DNA of 46,514 nucleotides, taken from assembly GCA_001303415.1 (NCBI GenBank), contig LJTN01000015.1:1-46514 (forward strand), written 5' to 3'. The stretch is from Myxococcales bacterium SG8_38 (GTDB taxonomy: Bacteria; Myxococcota_A; Polyangia; Polyangiales; Houyiibacteriaceae). Both the position numbers and the translations under genes were made by a program. The notes below the pieces were generated by a model that worked only from the letters and a program-made list of their open reading frames with translations, was not told the origin of the DNA and ran no database searches. Shown in pieces: positions 25,539-34,453 of the stretch; the stretch's first letter is position 1, and each line of letters begins with the position of its first letter.

Positions 25539-27838
25539 TGCGGAAGAGCCATCCAAGCCCCGCCGAGCCCCCCGAGAAGGACGACAATCTGCGGATCGGC
25601 TCACCGAAGACGAAAGCCGCCGGTTTTGCCTCGGTGCGCTCGTCGTTTGCGCACATGCTCCGGCAGGGGCACTCGCTGCCTTCGGCCGTGCGCATTCTCG
25701 GTCGGATGAATCAAACCGACGGCTTCGATTGCCCGGGCTGCGCCTGGCCCGACCCGGACGACCGCGCTGCACTGACCGAGTTTTGCGAGAACGGGGCCAA
25801 GGCCGCCGCGTGGGAAACCACCCGGCGGCACCTCGATTGGAAGTTCTTTCAGCAGTACAGCATCGACGACCTCGCCAAGCAGTCCGACTACTGGCTCGGG
25901 CAACAGGGACGTTTCACCCAGCCCCTGATGCTTCGTCCCGGTTCTCGCTTCTACGAGCCGATCGACTACCAAGAGGCTTTTCAGCGAGTCGGGAACGCCC
26001 TCAAGGGCCTCGGCTCGCCCCACGAAGCCATCTTCTATACGTCGGGGCGCACCAGCAACGAGGCAGCCTTTTTGTATCAGCTATTCGTGCGCGCCTTTGG
26101 CACCAATAATCTCCCCGATTGCTCGAACTTGTGTCACGAATCGAGCGGCGTCGGCCTCGGCGAAACGGTGGGCATCGGCAAGGGATCGGTCACGCTCGAC
26201 GACATCCACGAGGCCGACACGATCATCGTGATGGGTCAGAACCCTGGGACGAATCATCCCCGCATGCTGACCGCGCTACAAAAGGCAAAGAGGAACGGCG
26301 CGCGCATCATCGCGATCAACCCACTGCCCGAAGCGGGATTGATGGGCTTCATCAATCCAAAGAGCCCCGCCCAACTGATCTCGGGTGGCACGCCAATCGC
26401 GGATCTGTTTTTACAAGTGCAAATCAACGGCGACGTCGCGCTCCTCAAAGCGATGATGTGCCTGATGCTACGGGCCGAAACCGAGGCGCCAGGCACCGTG
26501 CTCGATGAAGACTTCATCAGCCTGCACACCGAAGGCTTCGAAGCGTTGCGCGCACACCTGCAAGCGCAAGATCTCGACACCCTGATCGAGGCGTCCGGCG
26601 TTCCGCGCGAAGCGCTGGAGCAGGCCGTGTCCATCGTGCTGCGCAGCCGAAAGACGATCGTCTGTTGGGCGATGGGTCTCACGCAGCACAAGAACGGCGT
26701 CGGCAACGTCCGAGAGATCGTCAACTTTCTCTTGATGCGCGGCAGCATCGGCATGCCGGGCGCGGGCACTTGTCCGGTACGCGGGCACAGCAACGTGCAG
26801 GGCGACCGAACGATGGGAATTCACGACCGGCCGCCCGCTGCCTTCCTCGACCGGCTGCAATCGGTGTTCGGATTCGAGCCTCCGCGGCAGCACGGCTTCA
26901 ACACGGTCGAAGCGATTCAGGCCATGCTCGAAGGCCGCGCCAAGTTCTTTTTCGCCATGGGCGGCAACTTTCTCCAAGCAACGCCTGATACCCAGCGCAC
27001 GGCACGCGCACTACAGCGCTGCGAGATGCTAGTGCACGTGAGCACCAAGCTGAACCGCAGCCATCTATTGCACAACAAGTGGTCGATCATCCTGCCTTGC
27101 CTCGGCCGCTCCGAGATCGACCAGCAAGCGTATGGCCCGCAGCTGGTGACGGTCGAGAACTCGATGGGCGTGGTCCACAGCTCGCAAGGCCATCTCAAAC
27201 CGGCCCATCCCGACCTCTATAGCGAGCCCTCCATCGTGACCCGAATCGCCCAGGAGGTGTTGGGGCCGGATTTCCCGGTGAGTTGGTGTTGGTTGATCGA
27301 GAACTACGACCGCATCCGCGACTTGATCGCGCAAACGATCCCAGGCTTCGAAGACTTCAATGCCCGCGTGCGACAACCAGGCGGGTTTCACCTCTACAAC
27401 GGAGCACGCGAGCGCAAGTTCCACACGGACACCGGCAAGGCGAAGTTCACGATCAACGAGGCTCCGGACCTCACGCTGCCCGACGGAGCGTTCCGCATGA
27501 TGACCATGCGAACGCACGACCAGTACAACACGACCGTGTACGGAAACGACGATCGCTACCGCGGGATCAAGGGCGGAAGGCGCGTCGTATTGGTCAACGA
27601 GGCAGACATGCGTGAAGCGGGTCTTTCCGCGGGCACACTGGTCGACCTCACCAACGACCATGGCGGGGAGCTGCGTATTGCACCCCGCTTCACCGTGGTT
27701 CCCTACCCGATTCCACGTCGCTGCGTGGGAACGTACTTTCCCGAGGCAAACGTCCTCGTTCCCCTCGACCGCTACGCCGACGGCAGCTTCACCCCGGCTT
27801 CCAAGGACGTCATGGTCCGCCTCACTCCGAGCTCGTAG
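25538..27838 (+). CDS. YdeP/FdhF-type molybdopterin oxidoreductase (formate dehydrogenase alpha-like)
   Basis: The 766-aa protein is of the FdhF/YdeP family. The N-terminal part has Cys at 65, 68 and 83 (CPGC then FCENG), the usual YdeP pattern rather than the four-Cys set of classical formate dehydrogenases. C199-H200 in SNLCHESSGVGLG aligns with the SeC/Cys-His pair that holds molybdenum in formate dehydrogenases. Cofactor-binding blocks include MGQNPGTNHPRML, GSIGMPGAGTCPVRGHSNVQGDRTMGI and the C-terminal MMTMRTHDQYNTTVYG. No Tat signal is seen, so it is cytoplasmic. It overlaps fdhD. The physiological substrate of YdeP-like enzymes is unclear; formate is possible but not shown. Confidence 0.92.
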   Translation: MRKSHPSPAEPPEKDDNLRIGSPKTKAAGFASVRSSFAHMLRQGHSLPSAVRILGRMNQTDGFDCPGCAWPDPDDRAALTEFCENGAKAAAWETTRRHLDWKFFQQYSIDDLAKQSDYWLGQQGRFTQPLMLRPGSRFYEPIDYQEAFQRVGNALKGLGSPHEAIFYTSGRTSNEAAFLYQLFVRAFGTNNLPDCSNLCHESSGVGLGETVGIGKGSVTLDDIHEADTIIVMGQNPGTNHPRMLTALQKAKRNGARIIAINPLPEAGLMGFINPKSPAQLISGGTPIADLFLQVQINGDVALLKAMMCLMLRAETEAPGTVLDEDFISLHTEGFEALRAHLQAQDLDTLIEASGVPREALEQAVSIVLRSRKTIVCWAMGLTQHKNGVGNVREIVNFLLMRGSIGMPGAGTCPVRGHSNVQGDRTMGIHDRPPAAFLDRLQSVFGFEPPRQHGFNTVEAIQAMLEGRAKFFFAMGGNFLQATPDTQRTARALQRCEMLVHVSTKLNRSHLLHNKWSIILPCLGRSEIDQQAYGPQLVTVENSMGVVHSSQGHLKPAHPDLYSEPSIVTRIAQEVLGPDFPVSWCWLIENYDRIRDLIAQTIPGFEDFNARVRQPGGFHLYNGARERKFHTDTGKAKFTINEAPDLTLPDGAFRMMTMRTHDQYNTTVYGNDDRYRGIKGGRRVVLVNEADMREAGLSAGTLVDLTNDHGGELRIAPRFTVVPYPIPRRCVGTYFPEANVLVPLDRYADGSFTPASKDVMVRLTPSS

Positions 27839-27852
27839 ACGGGGCTGCCGGG

Positions 27853-29199
27853 TCAGAGCCGGCGGAGGACCTCGTCTGCAGCACGTTCGCCCGACTGAAT
27901 CGCGCCTTCCATGTAGCCGATCCACTCGGTGGCAGCCTCCGTACCGGCCCAGTGAATCCTGCCCTCAGGCTTGCGCAGGTACGCAAAGGAGTGCGTCAGC
28001 ACGCCGGGCGGCAAGCCGCCGACTGGGCATCCTCGCGACCACGGCTCGGCGCCCCAGTCGAGCTCGTGGTACTCCTGAAATGAACGCGCCTGCTCGCCGA
28101 AGTAGCGCTCGAGCTTGGCCAGGACACGCCGCTGGCGATCCGCGTGCGGTTGCGCCGACCAATGCCGCGCCTGACTACCCACGATGAAGCCCACCAACGC
28201 CGGCTGCCGCTCGTCGTGCGATGTGTTGTCGTACACCACGCTGAGCGGCCCATCACTGCTCACGACCTCGCCCGAGAATCCCGCCTCGCGCCAAAATGCC
28301 CGCTCGTAGGTCACCAGCACCTTGACCGCCGCACCCATGGCGAACCGCTGGGTGAGCTGATCGCGGGCCACGGACACCAGTGGGTCGTATTCGATGCGGC
28401 CCGCCAAGCTCGGAGGGACTGCGACGATTGCAAAGCGTCCGCCGACCGCATCGCCGTCCGAGACGGCATCGACTCCGTCGCGGCTCTGCACGAGCTTGCG
28501 GACCGGCATTCCGAGACGCACCGAGTCTCCGAGCTCGGCTGCGAGCGCTCGCGAAACTGACTGCGCTCCCGCGACGAAGCGATCTTGTTGCGCGCCGCCC
28601 CTCACCTCCGAAAGCTTGCGCAAGCCTCCGCCCCCATTGAGGTACATCAGAAAGTAGAGCGCCGACAAGTCGCGTGCTTCGGCGCCAAAGATGGTGCGCA
28701 CGGCCGCATCCATGACGGCGTTGATCTTGCTCGACTTCACGAACTTCGACCGCCAGGTCTCGAGCGTCTCCGCATCGAGGGCCTGCGCACCGTCCATGGC
28801 AAGCGGCGCCGTGGGTGAGACCTGCTTTCGGACTCGGTCCAGGTAGCTCAGCGCCCCTTGCATTTGAATCAAGTTGGGAATCGACAGCGCCGGAATCGAG
28901 CGCTTGTAGGTCGAGAGATGCCCTTCGACCTCGAGAACTTTCTTGCCTTTGGCGTAGGTGGGGAAAGTCTGGATTCCGAGCTCGTTGACGAGCGCCCAGA
29001 GCCGGTCTTGTCCGGGCCCAATCCACTGCCCGCCGAGATCGAAGTCGCCTTGGCCGATGTGCTCCGTTCGCGTCCGGCCGCCCACCCGATCACGGGCTTC
29101 GACCACGGCAACCGACGCACCCTCTTTCCGGAGCTTTCGCGCGGCGCAGAGCCCCGAAAGGCCGGCGCCCACGACCACCACATCCGCCCGCTCACCCAT
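27853..29199 (-). CDS. Flavin-containing amine oxidase (MAO-like)
   Basis: The 448-aa FAD enzyme begins with ADVVVVGAGLSGLCAARKL, a classic Rossmann FAD motif, followed by EARDRVGGRTRT and the LGGQWIGPGQ block typical of monoamine oxidases. C-terminal blocks are EYHELDWGAEPWSRGCP, GRIHWAGTEAATEWIGYMEGAIQSGERAADE. No signal peptide is visible. It is convergent with the YdeP-type gene, 14 bases apart, and is preceded by a good promoter (29208-29236). Substrate may be a mono- or polyamine; the carboxynorspermidine genes are 20 kb away, so a polyamine link is only a guess. Confidence 0.92.
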   Translation of the reverse strand: MGERADVVVVGAGLSGLCAARKLRKEGASVAVVEARDRVGGRTRTEHIGQGDFDLGGQWIGPGQDRLWALVNELGIQTFPTYAKGKKVLEVEGHLSTYKRSIPALSIPNLIQMQGALSYLDRVRKQVSPTAPLAMDGAQALDAETLETWRSKFVKSSKINAVMDAAVRTIFGAEARDLSALYFLMYLNGGGGLRKLSEVRGGAQQDRFVAGAQSVSRALAAELGDSVRLGMPVRKLVQSRDGVDAVSDGDAVGGRFAIVAVPPSLAGRIEYDPLVSVARDQLTQRFAMGAAVKVLVTYERAFWREAGFSGEVVSSDGPLSVVYDNTSHDERQPALVGFIVGSQARHWSAQPHADRQRRVLAKLERYFGEQARSFQEYHELDWGAEPWSRGCPVGGLPPGVLTHSFAYLRKPEGRIHWAGTEAATEWIGYMEGAIQSGERAADEVLRRL

Positions 29200-29207
29200 C
29201 GCCTCAG

Positions 29208-29236
29208 CTTATAGTATCCGCCGCGTAACTACTCAA
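29208..29236 (-). promoter_or_regulatory. Compact promoter of the amine oxidase gene
   Basis: On the minus strand TTGAGT (29236-29231) and TATAAG (29213-29208) have the ideal 17-base spacing; the -10 matches consensus at 5 of 6 positions, the -35 at 4. Only 8 bases separate the -10 from the ATG at 29199, so transcription should begin within about 2 bases of the start codon, giving a leaderless mRNA. The -35 shares a base with the TAG stop of the preceding gene (29229-29231). Confidence 0.6.
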
Positions 29237-29897
29237 TCTTGATGATCTTGCGCTGCATATTCCGCCTGCGCCGAGCCCGTCTCGAAATCTCGAAAGCTTG
29301 ATCGATCACGAACAGCTCATGGGAGTCGGGAACCGTCAAGAGCCGCGTAGGATTTCGTGGGGCGAGCAGCGGTTGCATCGACGTGTCGAGCCGTACGTTG
29401 AGCTCCGAGCCAGGTGCCGTCACCGTGGAAACATGGGCTACCCCCGCAGCGTTGGTTCGGCCTACGATGCGGTCATTCAACAGGACGGGGAGACCCGCGC
29501 CGTTTTGCGCGCGTACCACGATGACCGCGATCCGCTTGCTCGGAGGACAGCGGAGAGCGATTTCCATCGTCGGCAGGGTCGACTCTCGAAGGCTTCGGTT
29601 GTCGTGAAGTCTCAGCGTCGTGGGCTCCACGGGATCCCGGTAACCCTCGGGACAGTCGTGCTCGATTCGCACCAGGCTCCCGAGCTGGCTGGCGATCGAA
29701 GCGCGAAGCATGCCGGTGGCGCTGCTTGCTCCGACCCGTTTCCCGTCGACCGCGATGCGCACGCCCTCCAGTGGTACGCCGGGGTCGGACTCCACTACGA
29801 GGTCCAGCATGACGACCTGCGTTGCGGTGCGAGCTTCTCCGCATGACCAGACGCTCGCGCCAACGAGGGCGACCAGCATGGAGCGGACTAGTGGCAC
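29229..29897 (-). CDS. Putative lipoprotein, last gene of the Tad locus
   Basis: The 222-aa product starts with a hydrophobic signal (SMLVALVGASVWSC) ending in a probable lipobox Cys, so it is probably an outer- or inner-membrane lipoprotein. Two repeated beta-rich stretches (about 35-95 and 110-170: VPLEGVRIAVDGKRVGASS and LPVLLNDRIVGRTNAAG) resemble PEGA- or Ig-like carboxypeptidase-regulatory folds. The C-terminus is very basic (RRARRRRNMQRK). GTG at 29897 is chosen because GGATGGAG precedes it and it overlaps the upstream stop by 10 bases; ATG at 29879 is the alternative. I do not recognise a family; it may help dock the pilus secretin, by position only. Confidence 0.6.
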   Translation of the reverse strand: MPLVRSMLVALVGASVWSCGEARTATQVVMLDLVVESDPGVPLEGVRIAVDGKRVGASSATGMLRASIASQLGSLVRIEHDCPEGYRDPVEPTTLRLHDNRSLRESTLPTMEIALRCPPSKRIAVIVVRAQNGAGLPVLLNDRIVGRTNAAGVAHVSTVTAPGSELNVRLDTSMQPLLAPRNPTRLLTVPDSHELFVIDQAFEISRRARRRRNMQRKIIKIE

Positions 29898-30484
29898 GCT
29901 CCATCCATTTCCGGGCTTGGCCTTAGGCACCTTTGCTTGGACTCGAGCACGATCACGATGTTTGCGAACGCTCGGTCGCCGGGAAAGGCCGCGGCGAGAC
30001 CTCGATAGTGCCCTAGCGCGGCCATGTAATCGTTGGCCGCCAAGAGATCGGCGCCGCGCCTCTCCATCGCGACCCGATCTTTGGTTGGCGAGGCGCTCTC
30101 CGTCGGCGCTTCGACTGACCCAACGAAGGGACCGAGCCCTGCGGACGGCGAGGGCGCGCCTGGGCTCCTCCGCTCTGCCGCCTCGGGGATTGATTGCGCC
30201 CTGGTGAGCTCAGCGATGGCGGCGCGCAACCCGCACGCTTTCACATGCTCCCGATAGGCAACGATGGAGAGTACGCACAGCATGACGACAACGAGGAAGG
30301 CTGCGACGACATGCCACCATTGGATCCGCCCGAAGCCGATACGTCGAGGGAATGCATCGGGCTCGGCGATGTTGGAAGGCACCAGATCGCCCTCGACTTG
30401 CATGCGAGGATCGTGGAAACGATGGTCGACGATCGTGCGTTCTTCCCCGTGCTCATCGACCACGAGGGTGCGCGGAAGGCTCAC
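29888..30484 (-). CDS. Single-pass membrane protein with C-terminal TPR-like helices
   Basis: The 198-aa product has a cytoplasmic N-terminal part (about 1-60), one transmembrane helix (WWHVVAAFLVVVMLCVLSIVAY, about 63-84), a Pro/Ser-rich linker and a C-terminal helical pair (RRGADLLAANDYMAALGHY) resembling a TPR unit. The start is GTG at 30484, forming GTGA with the stop of the upstream ATPase, with AGGAGGG 7 bases upstream. I do not recognise the family. Translational coupling to the second CpaF-like ATPase suggests they act together. Confidence 0.65.
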   Translation of the reverse strand: MSLPRTLVVDEHGEERTIVDHRFHDPRMQVEGDLVPSNIAEPDAFPRRIGFGRIQWWHVVAAFLVVVMLCVLSIVAYREHVKACGLRAAIAELTRAQSIPEAAERRSPGAPSPSAGLGPFVGSVEAPTESASPTKDRVAMERRGADLLAANDYMAALGHYRGLAAAFPGDRAFANIVIVLESKQRCLRPSPEMDGACH

Positions 30485-31479
30485 GATGAGCCCTCCTCGC
30501 GTGAAGAATGCTCCAAAAGCGTTTCGAGCTGGTAACCCCGGAGCTGGTCGTAGCCACGCACCGCAACGACATGCGTCACGCATCGACGTCCGTCTGGCAG
30601 ACGCGCAACCTGGACTATCATGTCGATCGCCGACGCGATCTGCGCTCTCAAGACGTTCACTGGAATCCGTACGTCACTCATGAGGGCCATCGTCTCTAGG
30701 CGACTCAGGGTATCGATGGGGAGTGTTCCATGGACGGTCGAAAGGCAGCCCCTATGGCCAGACGTCATCGCCTGAATCAGATCCAACGCTTCGCCACCGC
30801 GAATTTCGCCGATCACGACTCGATCGGCCCGCATACGCAGGGTGGCGCGAAAGAGCTCGCGAATCGTGACGGCGCCTGTTCCCCGCGAGTCGGCAGGTTG
30901 CGCTTCGAGCTGAACCACGTGAGGGAGCCGCAGCCGCAGCTCTTGCGCGTCCTCGATCACGACGACCCTCTCGTCTTCGCAGATGAGACTCGAGAGCGCG
31001 TTCAAGAGCGACGTTTTTCCGGATCCACTTCCCCCGGCTATCACCACGTTGTGCCTGCATCGCACCATCTCTCGAAGGAGATCCGCAGTTTCGCTAGAGA
31101 TCGCGCCGGTCTCGACGAGTCGGTCGAAAGTGAGGCGCTCTCTCGGAAACAAGCGGATGCACACGTTCGCGCCCCCTCGGGACGCTGGCGGGATGATCGC
31201 CTCTACGCGAGACCCATCTGGCAATCTCGCCTCTAGGATGGGATTGCGGGGGCTGAGCTCGCGGCCGACATACTGTGACAGGTTTCGCAGTGCAGACATC
31301 AACGCATGCTCGGATGGAAAACGGCTTCCGGTGATGTGCAGTCGTCCGTGCTTCTCGACGTAGATTTCATCGTGCCCGTTGATCATCACCTCACTCACGT
31401 CATCCGCCTCCAGAAAGCATGCAATCGGCCCGAGAAGGGAGCGTAGAGTTTGTTGAAATACACGCTGAGGCACGGTCAT
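30481..31479 (-). CDS. Second CpaF/TadA-like secretion ATPase (no FHA domain)
   Basis: The 332-aa type II/IV secretion ATPase has Walker A GGSGSGKTS at 149-157, the Asp-box/Walker B region (ERVVVIEDAQEL; RMRADRVVIGEIRGGEALD) and the His-box motif GHRGCLSTVHG. The N-terminal domain (ADDVSEVMINGHDEIYVEKHGRL) is typical of CpaF. It lacks the FHA domain and long N-terminus of the first ATPase at 34450-36033, from which it clearly differs. The ATG at 31479 makes ATGA with the tadD stop; longer in-frame sequence upstream overlaps tadD and is not family-like. Two ATPases in one Tad locus is unusual: it may be a second motor, or an assembly ATPase for a different filament. Confidence 0.87.
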   Translation of the reverse strand: MTVPQRVFQQTLRSLLGPIACFLEADDVSEVMINGHDEIYVEKHGRLHITGSRFPSEHALMSALRNLSQYVGRELSPRNPILEARLPDGSRVEAIIPPASRGGANVCIRLFPRERLTFDRLVETGAISSETADLLREMVRCRHNVVIAGGSGSGKTSLLNALSSLICEDERVVVIEDAQELRLRLPHVVQLEAQPADSRGTGAVTIRELFRATLRMRADRVVIGEIRGGEALDLIQAMTSGHRGCLSTVHGTLPIDTLSRLETMALMSDVRIPVNVLRAQIASAIDMIVQVARLPDGRRCVTHVVAVRGYDQLRGYQLETLLEHSSREEGSS

Positions 31480-32180
31480 GGGGCGTCTCCAGGCTCCGCC
31501 CGATCCCCGTCGGTCGAAAGCGACATCCACTCGTCGACCGGCTCTGTCCGACTGAGCGCGTCGAGAGCCGCGGTAGCCTCGAATCCGTGCGGCCCCGCGG
31601 GCGATAGGCGCAGATACTCCCCAAGATGATGTCTCGCCAGGTCGGTGGCGGAGCGCTGGTCGCGGTAGAGCATGCCGAGCCGATAGTGGGCCAACGCAAG
31701 ACGCGGCTGGGCGTCCACGATTGCTTCGAGGTCCGAGCGCGCTCGGTCGAGATCGCCCAGGGCCTCGTGAATGCTTGCGACCACGAGTCGAAGCGCCCAA
31801 TCATCGGGTTGCTTTTGCAAGTAGGCGGCGGCGTGCCTTAGCGCGGAATGATAACGTCCTCCGGCGATGCAAACGCGGACGAGCCAAAAGACGGCGCTGG
31901 CTTCGTCGTAGCCGGATTGCCTCGCTGCGTTCAGATACTGCTCGGCACGCTGAAAGTCCCCTCGTCGTGCATGGTAGAGACCAGCACTGAAGAGCTGGTC
32001 GCCCGTCACGTCGACGGCAGGGTCTTCTGGATGCCCGGGGTTACGTGCGGCCGAATGATGGCAACTCGGCAGCAATGCAAGTAGATGAGCCAGAGCGAAT
32101 CCGAGAATCGCTTCATGGAGCCACGCGCTCACGCGCCGTGAGCCAGCCCATGGTACCTTCGAGCCATTCGACATAGTCAT
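31476..32180 (-). CDS. tadD: TPR lipoprotein, TadD-like
   Basis: The 234-aa protein has an N-terminal hydrophobic signal (ILGFALAHLLALLPSC) whose Cys fits a lipobox, then several TPR-like helical pairs (about 65-215), for example FSAGLYHARRGDFQRAEQYL and ALAHYRLGMLYRDQ. TadD is the TPR lipoprotein of Tad systems that helps secretin assembly. ATG at 32180 is chosen for its GGGGA site and basic n-region, though it overlaps the upstream gene by 68 bases; GTG at 32132 (20-base overlap) would give a minimal lipoprotein signal and is a real alternative. Confidence 0.72.
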   Translation of the reverse strand: MTMSNGSKVPWAGSRRVSAWLHEAILGFALAHLLALLPSCHHSAARNPGHPEDPAVDVTGDQLFSAGLYHARRGDFQRAEQYLNAARQSGYDEASAVFWLVRVCIAGGRYHSALRHAAAYLQKQPDDWALRLVVASIHEALGDLDRARSDLEAIVDAQPRLALAHYRLGMLYRDQRSATDLARHHLGEYLRLSPAGPHGFEATAALDALSRTEPVDEWMSLSTDGDRAEPGDAP

Positions 32181-32685
32181 GTTCCCCGAGATGTTCCGTG
32201 AGAAGCAGTAGTTGGCGTGCCTCCGCGCGAGCCGCGGCCCACCGCTTCGACTGAAGAGCACGCATCAGATTCATTCGAGCAGCCGCGTAGTCGGTTTGCA
32301 CCCGTGTCGAGAGCCCGAGCACGGCCGACTCGGTGCGTGCGACGTCGGCTTGGGAGCCGGCAAAGCGATAACAACTGCTCGCCTCTTGATAGTGGTGCAG
32401 CGCCGCAATGCCGTCTCTCGGGTCGTAGGGATACCGGTCGGCTCGCAACCGGCCCCGAGCTTCCAGCTCTCGGCCTAGCTCCCGAGCCGGAGTTGCTCTT
32501 GGACACTTTCGCGCTGGCTGGAACAGCATGGGCGCGTCAGGCGCGAGGGCTGCCACCGAAGGGCGCGAGTGACCCAAGGTTGCCCAAAGCGCCAAAGCGC
32601 CGCCTACTCCGACAAGGATCAGGCCTAGGCGCCATGCATTGCCGGCGCGCAAGACAGACGATGGTCCCTCCAACTCTTCCGTCAT
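32113..32685 (-). CDS. Tad-locus single-pass membrane protein of unknown function
   Basis: The 190-aa product has one N-terminal transmembrane helix (about 19-38, LGLILVGVGGALALWATLG) and an alpha-helical periplasmic part with Arg/Ala-rich TPR-like helices (ALHHYQEASSCYRFAGSQAD; RWAAARAEARQLLLL). I recognise no family. The ATG at 32685 forms ATGA with the tadC stop. Its place between tadC and tadD, and the helical repeat pattern, suggest a scaffold partner of TadD. Confidence 0.65.
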   Translation of the reverse strand: MTEELEGPSSVLRAGNAWRLGLILVGVGGALALWATLGHSRPSVAALAPDAPMLFQPARKCPRATPARELGRELEARGRLRADRYPYDPRDGIAALHHYQEASSCYRFAGSQADVARTESAVLGLSTRVQTDYAAARMNLMRALQSKRWAAARAEARQLLLLTEHLGEHDYVEWLEGTMGWLTARERVAP

Positions 32686-33596
32686 GAGACCCCGAGACCC
32701 CCGGTCATCAATCGAACGACGACGGGGCCGAGAAGGAGAACGATCACGCAGAGGAAGATCAGTGTCATAGGACCGATGAGCATCAGCGCTGCGTCGGAAG
32801 CGATTTCCTCCGCTGCGATGCTACGCCGAAGACGCTGTGTCTGGGCTTGTATCGCCAGCACCGGACCGAGTGGGCTGCCTTTGGTTTCTGCTTGGACGAT
32901 CGCGCTCGCCAGCTCTCGAACCTGATCCGTGGGAACGCGGATGGCCAGCCTCTGCAATGCGCTACGCCGCGTGTGCCCGAGGTCGAGCTCCTGTAGGACG
33001 CGTCCGAGCTCTTCGATGAGCGGTTCCCGGGAATCGGGTGCGCTACTCACGATGCGGCGCAGAGACCCGGGAAAATCGAGACCGGCGCTCATGCACATCG
33101 CCGCGAGCTCCAAAACGCTTGGAAGCGAACGATTGACCGTGCGCGCTCGCTCTCGCCCGATGGCCTGCACTCGCAGCCAAGGCGCGATCGCCCCGAGAAC
33201 GCAAGCGAGAGGAATGAGGACCCGAGGCCAGCTCAAGAGGCTCGACGCCGCAGCCGCGAACGCTCCGAGGGAAAGGGCGCTCAGCGCTGCGATGGCAAAG
33301 AGCTCGTCGTCAGACAGCCCTAGGTGCTCGCCAGCGCGGGTCAGGGCCCGTCGAGCCATGGAGCGCAGGTATCTCGAAGGCACGTGTTGGAACCAGGACC
33401 CCACGAAACGGATCGCGGGCTCCACGATGGTGAATACCCCGCTCGTCGCGAGAGCACTTCTACGCTTCACGCCGCGGACGCCCAACCTGGGTCGGTCGAG
33501 CATCGGCGTCCTCGCCATGTGAAAAGCGACCCCAGAGATACCGAGAACGACCGTAACGAACGCGGCTGCCAGAAGGAGATCAACCGCTGCGCTCAT
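32682..33596 (-). CDS. tadC: Tad pilus inner-membrane platform protein TadC
   Basis: The 304-aa GspF/T2SF-family membrane protein has N-terminal (about 5-27), central (about 105-145, two adjacent) and C-terminal (about 270-300) transmembrane segments around the T2SF cytoplasmic domain (LPSVLELAAMCMSAGLDFPG ... GPVLAIQAQTQRLRR). TadB and TadC form the platform on which the ATPase acts. The ATG at 33596 makes ATGA with the tadB stop. Longer in-frame sequence upstream overlaps tadB and is not membrane-like. Confidence 0.88.
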   Translation of the reverse strand: MSAAVDLLLAAAFVTVVLGISGVAFHMARTPMLDRPRLGVRGVKRRSALATSGVFTIVEPAIRFVGSWFQHVPSRYLRSMARRALTRAGEHLGLSDDELFAIAALSALSLGAFAAAASSLLSWPRVLIPLACVLGAIAPWLRVQAIGRERARTVNRSLPSVLELAAMCMSAGLDFPGSLRRIVSSAPDSREPLIEELGRVLQELDLGHTRRSALQRLAIRVPTDQVRELASAIVQAETKGSPLGPVLAIQAQTQRLRRSIAAEEIASDAALMLIGPMTLIFLCVIVLLLGPVVVRLMTGGLGVS

Positions 33597-34453
33597 AGCT
33601 CTGCCCGTACGATGTAGTGAGCCCATGAGACCGCGACTGCCCAAGCGAGGGAACAGCCCATGAGGATTGCGCGTCCGAGTGAATGGTGGAGCATCGGATC
33701 GAACCAGCTCGGATCGAGCCAAGCGATGATGATGCACAGAACGAACGGAACGGCCGCCAAGACGAAGACTTGACCTCGACCCTCGGCTGTCTTCGCGCGA
33801 AGCATTCCCTCGAGGCGTGATGACTCACGCAATGCTGCGGAGGCGCGTTCCAGCGTCTGGGGCAGATCGCCTCCCGTTTGCCTTGCCACGACGATGGTAC
33901 CGAAGGCACCTGAAATGATGGTGCTTCGGATGCGGCATGCCAACGAGTGGACCGCTCTGTCGAGTGGCACTCCAAGACGCATCTCCTTGACCAGCAGGTC
34001 CACTTCCTCCCGAAAGGGCCTTGGGGCGAGCGTGACGGTCGACGCAATCGCCTCGCCCACCGATGAGGTCGCCTTCAACGCGTTGGCAAGCATCAGCAAC
34101 CAGGCATCGAGCTGTCCCTCGAGCTTTGCGATGCGTGCCAGGTGCCGTCTCCGGAGCATCCACGGCGGAGCAAGTGCCACCACAAAGAGCGTCGCGATGA
34201 ACGCAGGGTGACGGAGGACCATGAAAAACCCGAAAGCCACGGCGCTCGCCACGAGCTGAAGGCGAAGGATCTGAGCGCCCCGCATCTCGAGCATCAGAAA
34301 GCTGGTGTGGTGCTCGAGCAGCGCTTCGTAGTCCGCCAAGATTCGTTGGAGCGGCCTGATGGGGTATGCAAGCGCCAGGTAGACTGCAGCGGAGCTCCCG
34401 ACCACCGAGCAGAGTGAGCCCACCAGGAGCAGAGGCGTCGAAACGATGCTCAT
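33593..34453 (-). CDS. tadB: Tad pilus inner-membrane platform protein TadB
   Basis: The 286-aa T2SF protein has an N-terminal transmembrane helix (about 6-28), a central pair (about 66-96) and a C-terminal pair (about 225-282). The T2SF cytoplasmic domain includes QLDAWLLMLANALKATSSVG and GGDLPQTLERASAALRES. It is the partner of TadC in the two-protein Tad platform. Start and stop both form ATGA overlaps with neighbours, showing tight coupling with the ATPase gene before it. Confidence 0.88.
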   Translation of the reverse strand: MSIVSTPLLLVGSLCSVVGSSAAVYLALAYPIRPLQRILADYEALLEHHTSFLMLEMRGAQILRLQLVASAVAFGFFMVLRHPAFIATLFVVALAPPWMLRRRHLARIAKLEGQLDAWLLMLANALKATSSVGEAIASTVTLAPRPFREEVDLLVKEMRLGVPLDRAVHSLACRIRSTIISGAFGTIVVARQTGGDLPQTLERASAALRESSRLEGMLRAKTAEGRGQVFVLAAVPFVLCIIIAWLDPSWFDPMLHHSLGRAILMGCSLAWAVAVSWAHYIVRAEL

